Below the pieces are notes generated by a model that was given only the letters and a program-made list of their open reading frames with translations, was not told the DNA's origin and made no database searches. From Plecoglossus altivelis (taxonomy: Eukaryota > Chordata > Actinopteri > Osmeriformes > Plecoglossidae): a stretch of 64,000 nucleotides of DNA. The DNA lies in NCBI GenBank assembly GCA_036571765.1, contig BROE01000002.1:4671809-4735808 (forward strand), in the 5' to 3' direction. Shown here in pieces: positions 44,919-56,672 of this stretch (position 1 is the stretch's first letter; each line of letters begins with the position of its first letter). A program made the position numbers and the translations under genes.

Positions 44919-46709
44919 AAAACTTCAGACACGAACAACAGTCCAGAAGTGTCATGGATTTTTCGACCCTTGTTCTGGACTCGATGGTTTTGAGCTTTAT
45001 ACCTGTGCATGTTGGACCTCGCTGACACTAACTGTGCTCTGTGAAAACCAGAAGATACTGTGTACAGGTGTACTTTTTTTACATATATATTGAACATCCA
45101 TCTAATAATTAAGTCATTTTTATGATGTTTATTTATATGACTTCATTTACATAAGGGGGAGGGGGGAAGCCAGCATGAACAAAAAAGAAGAATATTCGTT
45201 AGTTTGCTTGGAGGCAAAATGACACCCACGCATCAGGGCGGAGCAGGAGAGAGAGCCTGTATCAACAGAGGCTGCAGGCACTCGAAGCTGGTATGAAATC
45301 ACCGGCCTTCAGACCAAGACTAGTTATTGGTTGACGGGGACGGGGGCGGGGGGGGGGATTCACCTCTCACCTTGCCCATATCAATTTGAAATTCCTCTGA
45401 ATTTGTGGTCCTTCAAAAATATTCACCTAAAACAGCCACCCAGTTCTGCCTGTCTGCAACTGTAGGTTCCCAGAACCAGCGACCACCGTCCTTTTGTTCC
45501 GCTCTGTTGCCTACAACAGTGCCCTGTTCATACCACAGAGAATCCTCTGAAGTAGATCACTGCGATCGAAATCCCACTTATTTTATAAAATCATGAACGT
45601 CAAACCGTGTGCATTTTCATAACAGACCGTAAACAAACCGGAAAACCCTTTATAAGTCCTTGATATGGCCATTTCGCTTCCGTTTGTTGTCTCATTGAGA
45701 AATGATAATGGCACAAAACATTTTCTACAAACAGAGGTTATGTTTTCTTTCGCTTCCAATCCAGTACGCGCTAATAATACATACAGGGTTTGTTTCCCTC
45801 TGGATTCTGGCAGTTTTGTCGAACTGTTTAATGTTGATGTTTTAAACACAAAGAAAAAATACAATTTTCGATAATATTTTGTTCCTATGTTGTAGCCTGA
45901 TAGGTCATTTTTTGAAATGTTGTGCTGCACAGTACCATACAACCAAACTATAGGATTATACCCAGTTGTACTTTCTAGTCCTTCAGCTTCAAATATATAC
46001 CGGATTTGACTGGACAGACATCTTGTAAAGTCATTTTATTTAGGAAGTTGGCATTGTGTCAGTTTTTTATTTTTCCACCATGCCCTCCTACCAGTAACCT
46101 CTAAAAGCAAGTACTGTCTAATACACACAAGTTTACAAGATCACAGATTGTACCGGAAGTTATTTGAGACACTATTGAACTCAGAACACCAATCGAAGGA
46201 GTGTTTATCTTTTTCGTTCCGAAACGCGAAGTCTCTGGGTGTTCTTGAAACCGGAGACATAGAAGTTGAATTCCTGAATACTTAATGTAGCAAGTCAAGC
46301 TAAAGGCTGTCTAAGGTTGGTGACACATTGAGGCTAATGTTCTTGCCTCCGCTCTTGCTAGCTCATTAGCCCCCCTTGCGAAGAACGAAGACAAGTAGAG
46401 CGGGAGGCTACAGCACATGGATGGTTGACTTGTTTCTGAGAACTGGAAAGGCTGGCAACCCCACGCAGACCATCTGACAGTCATGAATGTTAGACTGGTC
46501 TAGAGTCTTTGGAGGGAATCTGTCCCAATCAAGTGACACCGTAGTTAGCGTAAAATAAAGAGGCTAACACAAACAATATTGAGGATCTATGCAGTGTGTA
46601 TATGGCGTACACGCTAGTTATGGACAACATAGAATGTACATGATGATAGGCGATGGCTGACGCATGTGATGCCAAAAGAGACTAAATTAACAGTTACTAA
46701 TGGAAATGG

Positions 46710-46785
46710 TATTGATTTGATACCAATATATATCTATATGTATCTATATGTATCTATATAGATACATATAGATTGGTATTGATAG
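46710..46785. repeat. AT-rich palindrome in 3' UTR
   Basis: taccaat and attggta bracket a core of tatctatatgtatctatata facing gatacatatagat, forming an imperfect hairpin of about 60 bp. The left half carries an extra gtatctatat unit. Just upstream, ggtat...atacc makes a second small stem. Confidence 0.8.
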
Positions 46786-47641
46786 ACTAATTACCTTATT
46801 GATGAATCCCTGCCCCTATCATATTGCATTGCTGTCTTAAACCATATAATTGTAAACTTGTTTTAATTGACGATTTATCTTTGATATCTGTTTGAATTAG
46901 TAAGGCTAGCCCAGGTTTGGATATGAAACATGTATATTGGAGACTGCATGTGTAACCTTTAAGTTTTTTTATCAACAGACCTGCTTTCATTTAACATTTT
47001 CTATTTTCATGTTTTGATGATTTAAACCAGAACACATGAGTTTCATCTAACGTAGTAAAGTATGATGGTGTATACTTTGATTTCATGAGCTGACTTGTGT
47101 GATGGGAAATCATCCTTCTGTATGATATAAACGACACGCTTTACGGACAACTACAGGCCGATTACTTGAATTTGAATTTGAATTTGGCTTTTCTTTCACA
47201 AATCTTGTCTTAAAAAGTTCAAAGACAGGTTTTTCCCCCCCATGTTGGTTTCTTGGCTCCTTAGATGTAATTTGGGCCCAGAAAGCAAACAAGCCAGTAA
47301 AGGCAACAGCAACAATGGGCAATACTTAGTACAGAAAGACGGAACCTGACCCTACCTGGTTGAAGTTACCTTGAGGTAGAGTGTATCCCGACAACCGCTG
47401 ATCTGAAATCTGATAAACCACTACCCTCACGTCTTCTCCCCTGCTATAAGGGTATTAACTGAATCTGATCCTGGGTCAGTTGGTTGATAGAAACCTCAAT
47501 CTCTTCTCTTAAACGAAGCACCTTCTGCCTTTGGATTCCTCAGCTGAATTAAAGAAAAAAACAGCAACAGGAAGTTGTCAGGTGTAACTTCCTGTGAGCG
47601 AACGATAACGAGGGAACTTTGACCTGCATGTTAGGGACATA

Positions 47642-47734
47642 CTGTGATCAAACCTCAGTCAAACACTACTTTCAAATACTGTTGAAAGTATTTGATTCCA
47701 GTATTTGACGTAGGTTTGAGTGTGACTATCACAG
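47642..47734. repeat. imperfect inverted repeat (MITE-like hairpin)
   Basis: The left arm begins ctgtgatcaaacctcagtca and ends caaatact. The right arm begins agtatttg and ends aggtttgagtgtgactatca then cag. Caaatact/agtatttg pair perfectly over a 6-base loop (gttgaa), caaacct pairs with aggtttg, and ctgtgat with atcacag. It could be a short non-autonomous transposon or a structured RNA element. Confidence 0.7.
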
Positions 47735-48767
47735 AAGCCAAGTTGAGAAGGCAGACTAAACCACTACAAACTAGATAGGTGACTCTTTCCCCATGTAAAA
47801 TTAGGTAGATTATTTTTGTAGAGAAACAAGAAAAGAGTTTTATTATACTGTAAAGCTTTTATATACAAACAGACGTTAAGGTGTACAATGTTTTTGTTTG
47901 ACCTCAACTGTGCTGTGTAATTGTTTTATGCATTTACAATCATATTTATTAAATGGTACGTCTATGTTAACGATATGTGTTCATTTTCTTACAATATTTG
48001 TACAGAAATACTATGTATTTGCAGGAGTAATATTCAACCTATAAAGAAAATCCCTCAACATGAGTGTCTATTTTGTTTTACTCAAGGAATCCTCTAGACC
48101 ACATCATTTCAATGTATGACTGTGGAACAGTTAACATTTGCAGACCTTTTCCATATATGGTCATAATACGAGATTATGGGGCGCGATGGCAACCAAATAG
48201 TCGGGGAGAGCGGCTTGAACCTCCTGAGGCTTTCAGGGCCCAGTGAAACATGGCTATGATGATGATGAAGAAGATGATGGTGCGTGGACTGTGCGACGCA
48301 TCTCCACTTGCATCGAGCAAAGGCTTCAAGTACTGTAGAAATCCTTTTGTAAAAGGATGTCAAAGACTGCCCCTGAAGATGGAGGGTCCGGTCATGTTCT
48401 CCCACCCGTATAAACATCCTCCCTGTTCTACTGGCGTCCTGAACAAAGTGCCGGTTGGACCCGGGAACAGACTTCTGTGTGTTGGTTGGCAACGCCTGGC
48501 AACCGTGCCGAGGAAGAGCTAGGGGGAGGACTGACTGGAGAGAAGGCCTAATCTCTTTTAGTCAGCCCATGCCCGCACGCCCAGGGGAGGTTGGAGATTA
48601 CCCCGACAGGAGGAGAGGGGGGGGCAGGGGGGGAGGTGGCATAGCTGACATCTCAAGGTAACGGACAACTGTGCTCCGCCCCCTCCCCCCCTGCCTCTCT
48701 CCCTCTATGGACCCGCAGCCAAGTTAGTAGCTGGTGCTACTCCAGAATTGGTGTGAAGGAGACTTGG

Positions 48768-48850
48768 GGAGAGAGAGAGAAAGAGAGAGAGACAGAGAGA
48801 GAGACAGAGAGAGAGAGAGAGACAGACAGAGAGACAGAGAGAGAGAGACT
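48768..48850. repeat. GAGA/GACAGA repeat
   Basis: gagagagacaga units, about 80 bp. Confidence 0.93.
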
Positions 48851-50440
48851 GGTCTTAGAGTTGTTGAGGTAAACAGGCTAATTAGAGCATGTGGGTTACA
48901 CGCCATGCTATCGAGCGTGGTTCCAGTTTTTCAAACTCGTGTTGGCTGTAAGCACACTGGAGCTTTGCACAATAACATGGCATGGAACGAGCCCAACTCC
49001 GCGTGTGCGATTCTTCTGCAAAATGAACATCACCTCCATTCTGTCCCCGGCCCCGAACACGGGTGACTAACGCCAGCGACCCGGCTCCATGATGTCACGT
49101 CCAGTTAAATCCCAGGCTTAATGACAGGTCGTCCTGTATTGAAGGAACTTGACTTACATCTAATTGCTCACGGGCCGTCTGAGAGGGAAGGGCAGAGAGA
49201 GGACAGCCGTGCACATGTCGGGAGAGGGGGGAGACGGGCGAGGGATGATATTTATGGTTGTACGTTGATAATGAAACCAAGTACGGTTGTATACTAGTTA
49301 GCGCACAAAGTTAGCAAACAGTTATGGGTATTTACTGTCATTTGGATGTTATTTATAGGTCATTAATTACGGGAGAAAATATCAAATGTTTAGCGTGTGT
49401 AGAATTTAAGATTTAATGTTAATGTTGCTTGGAGTTCAGGGCAACTGCTCAAAGAAGCAGGACGACGCAGCCGAATTCTATTCATCGCAAATCGGCTTGA
49501 GCTTGAAGTGAGGGTGTGTTTGTGTGTCTGTCATCACCGCGCTGCACACAACCTCACCCCCTAATGCCTCATCCTGAGCTAGCTCTTCCCTGGCTGTGAA
49601 ATGGGACGATGTTGATCACAAAACTCTGTGACCAGACCCACAAACGGGAGATACCAGAAACCAGTACAACAAATCTAACAATCATCCCAAGGGTTCTGAT
49701 ATTACGGGGGTAGGTTTGAACAATTTCAACAGTTTACGTGCATGTGTGTGGATCAACATGCGCGTGTTGAGGTAGAGGTTTGAGGATCGCCTCGCCCATG
49801 AGGACTGCGTGAGTGAAATAGCCCCGAGTCACCACCCAGCATGCACCTCCAAAACATCAACCCCCATCTACCCCCACCCCCCTCCACCACAGCAGTGCAC
49901 TTTGATGGGAGACCAGTCTATTAGGTATTCCTGCGGAGCCTTCCTGCAGTTTTCTTTAACATCCCCCCTGAAAAAGCCCCCACTGTCTGGTCTGGAGGGT
50001 GACTCCAACGCTCAAGGCTATCTAACGCGCCACGTATTCTCTTCAACGCCACATGACGGAGCATCTCGCCGCCGCCGCTGCGTGACGCAGGAATTCTCTC
50101 TCCCTCCAGAAAGGGAGAGAGAGAGAGGTGCAGCAGGGCAGTGAAGGGAATGTCACTTTCCTGGCGATTTGCACGGTCTAATGTTCATTATTTGATTAAA
50201 GGGGCCGTCCCGGAGGGGTGGGGGCGCTCTGTGTTGGCAGTCAGGGCTCATGATGACCTTCTGATGTAGAGCCGTCAGAGCACCAGTGGGAATGTCCTGC
50301 GAGTGCGATAATACGCGCCCTTCCAGATTTTAGACGGTGCTGATTTATACATGTTCGAACGCACACATGCATGCAAAAATAGAAATGATATCCTTGGGTA
50401 TGTAAGAATTCACACCTTTCCAACTGCCCACCCACCCTAC

Positions 50441-50611
50441 ACTCACACACACACACTCTACACCCACCCTACACTCTCACACACACACACACACACACAC
50501 ACCCTACACCCACACACCCACCCTACAAACACCCTACACCCACACACACACCCTACACCCACATACACCAACCCTACACCCACACACATCCTACACCCCC
50601 ACACCCTCTCA
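50441..50611. repeat. CA-rich minisatellite, cacaccctacaccca
   Basis: CA runs alternating with ccctacaccca units. Confidence 0.92.
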
Positions 50612-53600
50612 ACAGACAAGGCCAGAAAATTGATCCCAGCCTTTGCTATGAAAGTGCAGCATAAGCTTGACCAGTTATTTGCATTCTGCTGATTACGGTT
50701 TAGTCCTTTACAGCCTTTTAAAAATGAACCGTGCGTCTGAAAATAGTCTCTTGTTGTGACCAAATATTCACTGTGTCCACTAACTATACGACAAATGGGA
50801 CCTGACAAAAAAGTATGGCTGTTTATCTTTGTCCAATTCATTCTCTTGTTGCAGAATATCAGTATGTGGCCCAAACAGTGTACAAGATACACTGGTGTCA
50901 GGCTCTGTATGTTTGGAAAGCAGTAAGATGGATAGTTGCTTTGTTGACGTTTGTCTGGTCAGATGTGCCGCATTTGCATGTTTTATACGATGATGAACAA
51001 ACATCACAGCGAATAATGACTTCACTCTAGACACACCTGCAGGAACACATGCCCGCCCGCACACACACACACACGCACACACTCCTACTCCTTACATTCA
51101 GCCCAGGTCATTAACACACCAGCCCATTAAAATCATAGCTGATCGTAATGTTCCTCTCCTCCAAGGCCTTCTGAAGAAACAAACAGCTGTGTAGTTCAAT
51201 CCGAAACTGCAATAAGCCTGGCTTTAAAGTAGTTATCAGGCATCAAAATGCAGAAAAATGACTTGCGTAGGGCCCGACACGCTCACAATTCGAACGGTTT
51301 TATTCTTAGAAGCCTGTCATTAAACGACAGTGTGCACGCGCTATTCACGCCATGACTCAGGAGACAGTCATAAGGCATTCCATTGTGCCACGCCGTGTTT
51401 TGAATAAAGACGTGACGTGCTTTGTCCACGCCAACAGTTTGTCACGGGCAGGACTCCATCAGTTACCTTTATATACGAAACTCAAAAGGTTTGTCTCTGG
51501 GAGATATGTTCCGATCTGGATAAAGGTTTATTACAGCCAAAGTTTTTTAACCTACTCGTGAAGAACTTTGATTTATAAGACACGATGCTGTTGATGTCAA
51601 ACGAATGTGACGGCCTTGGTTCATGGTTAACGCTCTTGGCAAAAGCAAACCTGCATTGAATCCGTTTCAGATAAGGCGAAAAGTCATTGTCATTCATGCT
51701 GTTCTACAGGATTCATTTATTACTTTTTTTTGATTATTTGAATGCTTTAATAGACACTATTACTGGAGCCCAGTTCATTGCCTGGAAAAGAAAGATATTA
51801 AAACAAGTTAATTAATTGAGCCAATGAATGTCTCATGAAGAAAGGCTCAAACGAAACTGAATAACGCATAGTAATGCTATCCGATTGCCCTTAGGGAGAA
51901 ATATGTAGACAATGGTAAATTAAAAACGTTCCAACTCCTGGCAAAGATTAATCTGTAATGTTGGATCTCTTACTGCTATCTAATCAAAGTAGCTGTTGTT
52001 TGTTGTTGTGTTTTTTTATGTGTGTCTTTTCAAACAGGCATAGAAGCTTTTGGGAAATACGAAATTCAGCCTTCCCCTTCCGTCAACAATACCCACTCAG
52101 TTATTATCAAGCCACGGGCCAAATGGGGGGGGGGGGGGGGGGTTTGGTGCGTGAGCAGCTTTAGATAGACAGGTCCTTTTCAAAGTCGACACGAGACCTT
52201 GCCTTTCTCAAATACCCAGGGAAAAAAGCAAGGGCTTCCTAATGACCTGAACACCACCTCTGCTTCTCTCTCTCTCTCACTGGATGCAGGTTGCAATTCG
52301 ATGTTCCTACCAACAGGGGGAGATGTAGATCTGTCTGGCACCGTCAGTAAATCAGGACCTTCCAGATGAGTTCCCACAGCAGCACTTCAGCGACACCTGA
52401 CAGGCCATAAATAAGGTTCGGCAGTATAGCTGCTGGTGTGTACCTGTAGGCTCAAGCTGGCGCTGGACAGAGAGAACCGTCAGACCACCCAGTTAATCAC
52501 AGGCTTTTCCCCCTGTCTCCGACCACACTCAGAAGAGCGAGCTATGGGGGTATCTGAAGGGATGACACCCACATCAATCCTATTGAAGCGCCGGCTTAGA
52601 ATACAGTCAACTTCGCCTGGTGCTGTTTGCCAAATACAAACACACAAACTACAGAGCAGAGCGACTGCAAAGCGAGTCGTTGGACCGGAGTTTGTGACAG
52701 CCAGTACCTTTCATCTGACGAACAGTAAGTGGGCCGGGACCAACCGCTGTGCAGTGGGCAATGCGGGGGGGGGGGCGTTTCACATAGACCAGACAATGAT
52801 TCCTACGGAGATTACATGCTTGGTTAGAGACACATCTGCAGCAATTATCCCTCCCTGACACTGTGCATAAACCACCTCAGTGCTAAAATTACCTCTGTGA
52901 GGCGGGAGAGAGAGAATGGAAGAGGGGGAGGGGGGGGAGACAGAGCAAGAGTAAGAGAGAGAGGGAAGACTGTCGAGAGAGAAGAGAAGTTACAGTTGGT
53001 ATGATTGACACGGAAGGAGGAGAAGCATGATCAGGTTAGATCATAATTATTAGGATTTCTTAACATTTCATTTGATCAAAGAAACAGTCAAAGTTTGTTC
53101 ACACTTTCTGGTACTTCCAAAGAGGCAAAGGAAAAAAAACGAGTTTACTTCATAAGCCTGACAACACACTTTAAGTTTTACCGCTGTGACTGTAGTGAGA
53201 TGCTCCTCGCCATCTCTGGACATCACGCTCAGGGAACCCTTCCTCTATGGGCACTTTTCCTGAGCACCTCTAGGTGTCACTGTGCACATGGTTTTGTTTC
53301 AGTCCCAGCGTCCCCCCCCCCGTCCCCGTCCCCTCCCGCAACATAAAAACAGTCCCAAACTTACCAGCAGTAAGCAACTGCAATCAATTACTCCCTCCAA
53401 GGCTTGGGATTTATTAAACCACGCCAACATGCAACGACCCAGAGTCTTAAGTACTGCGCTCAAAGGAAAAAGGACAACATTTTGGGTTTACCATCGCTTC
53501 CATCTCCCCATCCCACAGCCCTACAGTTGGGTATTATTATTCGGAGTCAAGTCAGCAGAGGTGAGCCTCTAACCATTTGCAGTGACAGCGAGTGAATTAG

Positions 53601-53867
53601 GCTGAGACTGTGTCAGCGCCCAGGGAGCAGTATGGTTAGCCCTGGTTGGCTCCCATTCCCTTCCAGCCAGATTTAACATGAGCCTCCTTGCCAGAAAGGT
53701 ACAGTGTATCTGCGAACCCAACAGTTGGTACCGACACCAATTCAGAACGGCTACAAGGCAGTGATATGTGTTCAGCACACCTGTTTTGCATCACATGTAA
53801 AGAGGGCTCTCTCTCTCCCTCTCTCTCTCTCTCTCCCTCTCTCTCTCTCTCTCCCTCTCATGCTCAC

Positions 53868-54130
53868 TATAGATGCGTTTCTACTGCAGGAACTTGGATC
53901 CAAATTGAGTTCCAGGGACTAAAAAAGGAGGAACTATTGATTTCCTGTTCCACGGGTAGTGCTTCCCAAAATAGAAGAGCCTTTGGGGTGGACCTTGCGA
54001 CGCTGAACATTTCTGATCGGTTGAGTATTCAAGCGGCATTGAATTTTCCAGAAGACACTTCAACCGCCATTATTTTGTATTCGGCGACGGCAAAAAAGAA
54101 GGCTAATGATGGCGCTTTTTTTTGTTGCTG
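53868..54130. mobile_element. possible DNA-transposon-derived repeat
   Basis: The segment starts gatgcgtttctactgcagga then acttggatccaaattgagtt ccagggactaaaaaaggag. Teleost genomes carry many dispersed repeats of the style 'cgtttccactgcaggaac...ccaggaact', and this resembles them. No transposase and no clear terminal inverted repeats were seen. Confidence 0.3.
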
Positions 54131-55604
54131 CTGGACCCTTCTCAGCAAGCAAGCACATTAAACATGATGGAAAGAGGAAGGCACAACTCATCTGCATTTC
54201 TACCCATTCGTTCGTTCGTTAATTTCTACCCAATAATGATAAATTATTTCCCCACTTTAACTGAGGAACGTTTCTCGGTACTGAATGTTAATTATACCTG
54301 TTTGCTTCTTAGCCTGTGGTCAGAGTCGATATGGAAGATCCTGTATTAGAACCATGTTGTTATTTCGTGTTGTACTCAGTCGAACTTATCAACTCAAAGC
54401 ATTAAGTGTCAGTTCAGGATCTTGTGTTGTACGCACACGCACGCACACACACCTTTTTTTCTTAAATCGGACAATAACATTTTGGCATGACTTCTTAGCT
54501 TTGCGGGATGCCATGGAAATGACACAGCATGCATGCTCGACATCCAAGAGAAGCAGGGACACTTCAGCATTTCAAAAGAATTGAAAACAGGTGGTGCAAG
54601 TTCAATAGAGAGAGATAGAGAGACAGAGAGAGAGAACCACCTGATACCTGCCGTTCGCTTCCAATTCACCAAGCACGTTCCTACATCAGACACATCGGTG
54701 ATACGGGCCTGATTTTCATATGCTGGGAGTATGCGTTCGGTCCGGTATCAACCAAGCCCATCTGTCAGCACGCCACCTCGACAGCCATAAGCCGACACCA
54801 GAGCTGGCGTTCTGACAAAGGCCGTCCAACGATTTCCTTAATGGGGAATTGGTTGTGCTTGGCAGTCCCAGCGTGTCTCAGATTTAAGGGGGATTCCAGA
54901 AGCATCCGTTGAAAACTACAGGGACATACTGTAGTCGCGTTTGGCAGTTGAGGGGCGTGAAGTGTTTGTCCCCAGGTACCTGGGCTTCCTTTAGATGGCG
55001 TGTCTTTGAAGCCTACGCGTCTCCTGTTGCGCCGGTGGCTTTCCAGACGCAGAGGTTGCGTCCTAGGTCCTCCCCCTTCTAGTGGCTGCATCTGTCAACA
55101 TGCCGAAGGGGGTGGGTTTGGAGATGTGTAAATTCAGTGACCTCCCCCATAACACATATAATGATGATGTCATGAATAAAGCAACCGCACATTAATACCC
55201 GAGCGCTTCTTGTTCCAGTCGGGTTTTTTTTTTTTTTTTTTACAATTTTGCCTTGACTTCTCCAAGCTGTAATCAATCTCTTTGCTCTTCCCAAGCTTTT
55301 AAATGCTCTTCTCTCCCTTTCTTCCCCCTCCTCCTCCTCCTTCCCCCCCCTTGATCTCCTCTCTAATCAAGGTGTTTTTGTGTCTTTGATGGCTGAGTAA
55401 CTGCAGTGAGTCAGCAGACAACCGGGAGGGTATGGTAGTAGGAGAGGTGGGGACGGCGGTTAGAGGGTTATCATGTCGTTCGTCTCCGAGTTCCCAGTCA
55501 CCAGTTGACAGTGAGTCAGGAGGGGAGAAAGGACACACTGTAACTGAGAGGAGGAAACTAACAGCCTATTTGCACATTCCTTCCACAGCGCGACAGAGAC
55601 TAAT

Positions 55605-55635
<31 letters not shown>

Positions 55636-56503
55636 GGGAAATCAATTCCATATCATGGAGGGTTTTCAGAGCCTGAGCTTCTACGCCAAGTCAGGAGCTG
55701 GGAAACATAAATGGCAACAACGAGCGCCACTTTACTGCCACAGACGCGTGTGGTTATTTGTATTTATTGTAGTGCATCCGTTTGGTTCTCCTAGGGGTGA
55801 TGATGTTTGGGCGCGCGAGGTGGGGACGCCTCGTCTTCTGGTGAGGGAACATTCTGGAAGATCACAGGGTACGCTTAACTACCATGCAGGATGTGTGAAA
55901 TGACTGTCAGTGACACACAAAGTCATCTGTGCAGGCACAAACTTCTGGCTATCGCCCTGAAGTCTAAGACTATGCATACAGCACTGTATGTCTGTCTACT
56001 GTACTGTGATTGGCTGCCGTGCTGACATCGCCAGCTCAAAACTGAGGAGGAAATGTCACCTGTTCCAGTCAGGAGGTATAACGTCAGTTGACATCTTCCG
56101 ATTCCTTGTCCCAATTAAGACACCGGTCTCCGATGAGGGGTGACGTAGATGTGTTAATTGGCTCAGAGGACTGAGGTTTGGAGAGCAGGAGCGGTCTAAT
56201 TGGACGAGGTTCCTCTGGTTCGTCTGAGGAGGGGGTGCTGAACAACCACTTTATGGTTCAACCTGGATTTCAAGGGAAAGATCAGGTTTGTCTGTTCCTG
56301 TCATCAGGATGTCATTCTGAAGGGCGTTTGCGGCCTTGGAAGTCTTGTAACCGGGCGAATGTTCCTCAAGCAACGTGACCACAGACATAAAATTCAGTCA
56401 GTATAACACAATGTTCTTCCATTTAGTCTATTTCTGAGAGCTATTCCTGCTATCTGTTTTGTAAGGCATGTGATATGACTACTGCAGAAATATGTTGGAA
56501 GCA

Positions 56504-56672
56504 GGGTTTTTTTGCACCAATAGCAGCGAGCCATTCCACAGAAATAGGTTGTTTTGCACCAATCGCAGTGAGCCATTCCAAAGAAGTAGGTTGTTTTGCA
56601 CCAATAGCAGCGAGCCATTCCAAAGACATAGGTTGTTTTGCACCAATAGCAGTGAGCCATTCCAAAGTAGAA
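56504..56672. repeat. 42-bp minisatellite, four units, CCAAT in each
   Basis: The unit is ggttgttttgcaccaatagc followed by agygagccattccaaagaag and ta, repeated four times with a few substitutions. Because 42 is a multiple of three, several frames on both strands stay open through it and give 14-residue periodic peptides. Each unit carries a CCAAT box. Confidence 0.95.

Larger units (their letters stand above)
1036..47975 (+). other. sorcs1: sorcs1 gene, 3' two-thirds (gene span)
   Basis: This is a sortilin-related VPS10-domain receptor, a type I membrane protein that family knowledge links to neuronal protein sorting and trafficking. Twenty-five clean exons and one damaged exon are visible, with compatible phases throughout. 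The sequence gives VPS10 propeller, 10CC module, PKD domains, membrane-proximal region, one transmembrane helix and a short tail. The assignment to SORCS1 rather than SORCS3 rests on IMLLTDPEVESSLLISSDEG, GEPGEETLIMT, KNKEV..TAVLWPSQVGT and the tail NVYAQMQNEKEQEMISP, compared with remembered mammalian sequences. The first exons, signal peptide and propeptide are outside the window. The 3' limit is inferred from a poly(A)-like signal. Which teleost duplicate (a or b) this is cannot be told here. Confidence 0.93.
44919..47975 (+). other. sorcs1: putative 3' UTR of sorcs1
   Basis: About 3 kb of AT-rich sequence with no coding potential. Poly(A)-like signals occur as AATAAA at 46554-46559, ATTAAA at 47548-47553 and ATTAAA at 47948-47953. 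The last lies in very AT-rich sequence and is my best guess for the main end. Two hairpin-forming inverted repeats lie inside (46710-46785, 47642-47734). The end position is an inference. Confidence 0.45.
47976..56503. other. intergenic region downstream of sorcs1, no gene found
   Basis: No coding exon or RNA gene is recognised on either strand. It holds GA repeats (48768-48850), CA-rich repeat (50441-50611), a 16-G run near 52127-52142, a CT run (53806-53858), a possible transposon-derived segment (53868-54130) and a T run near 55225-55242. The repeat-poor AT-rich block around 51705-51880 has homeodomain-type TTAATTAATT. Frames up to 157 codons here look like chance. Confidence 0.7.

Noticed and set aside
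52436..52858. 140-codon plus-strand frame
   Set aside because: No recognisable motif and no exon signals; it contains a G run; taken as chance.
53688..54161. 157-codon plus-strand frame
   Set aside because: Runs through a CT microsatellite and a probable dispersed repeat.
56504..56672. CRISPR-like regular repeats
   Set aside because: Units are head-to-tail with no unique spacers, in a vertebrate genome; an ordinary minisatellite.
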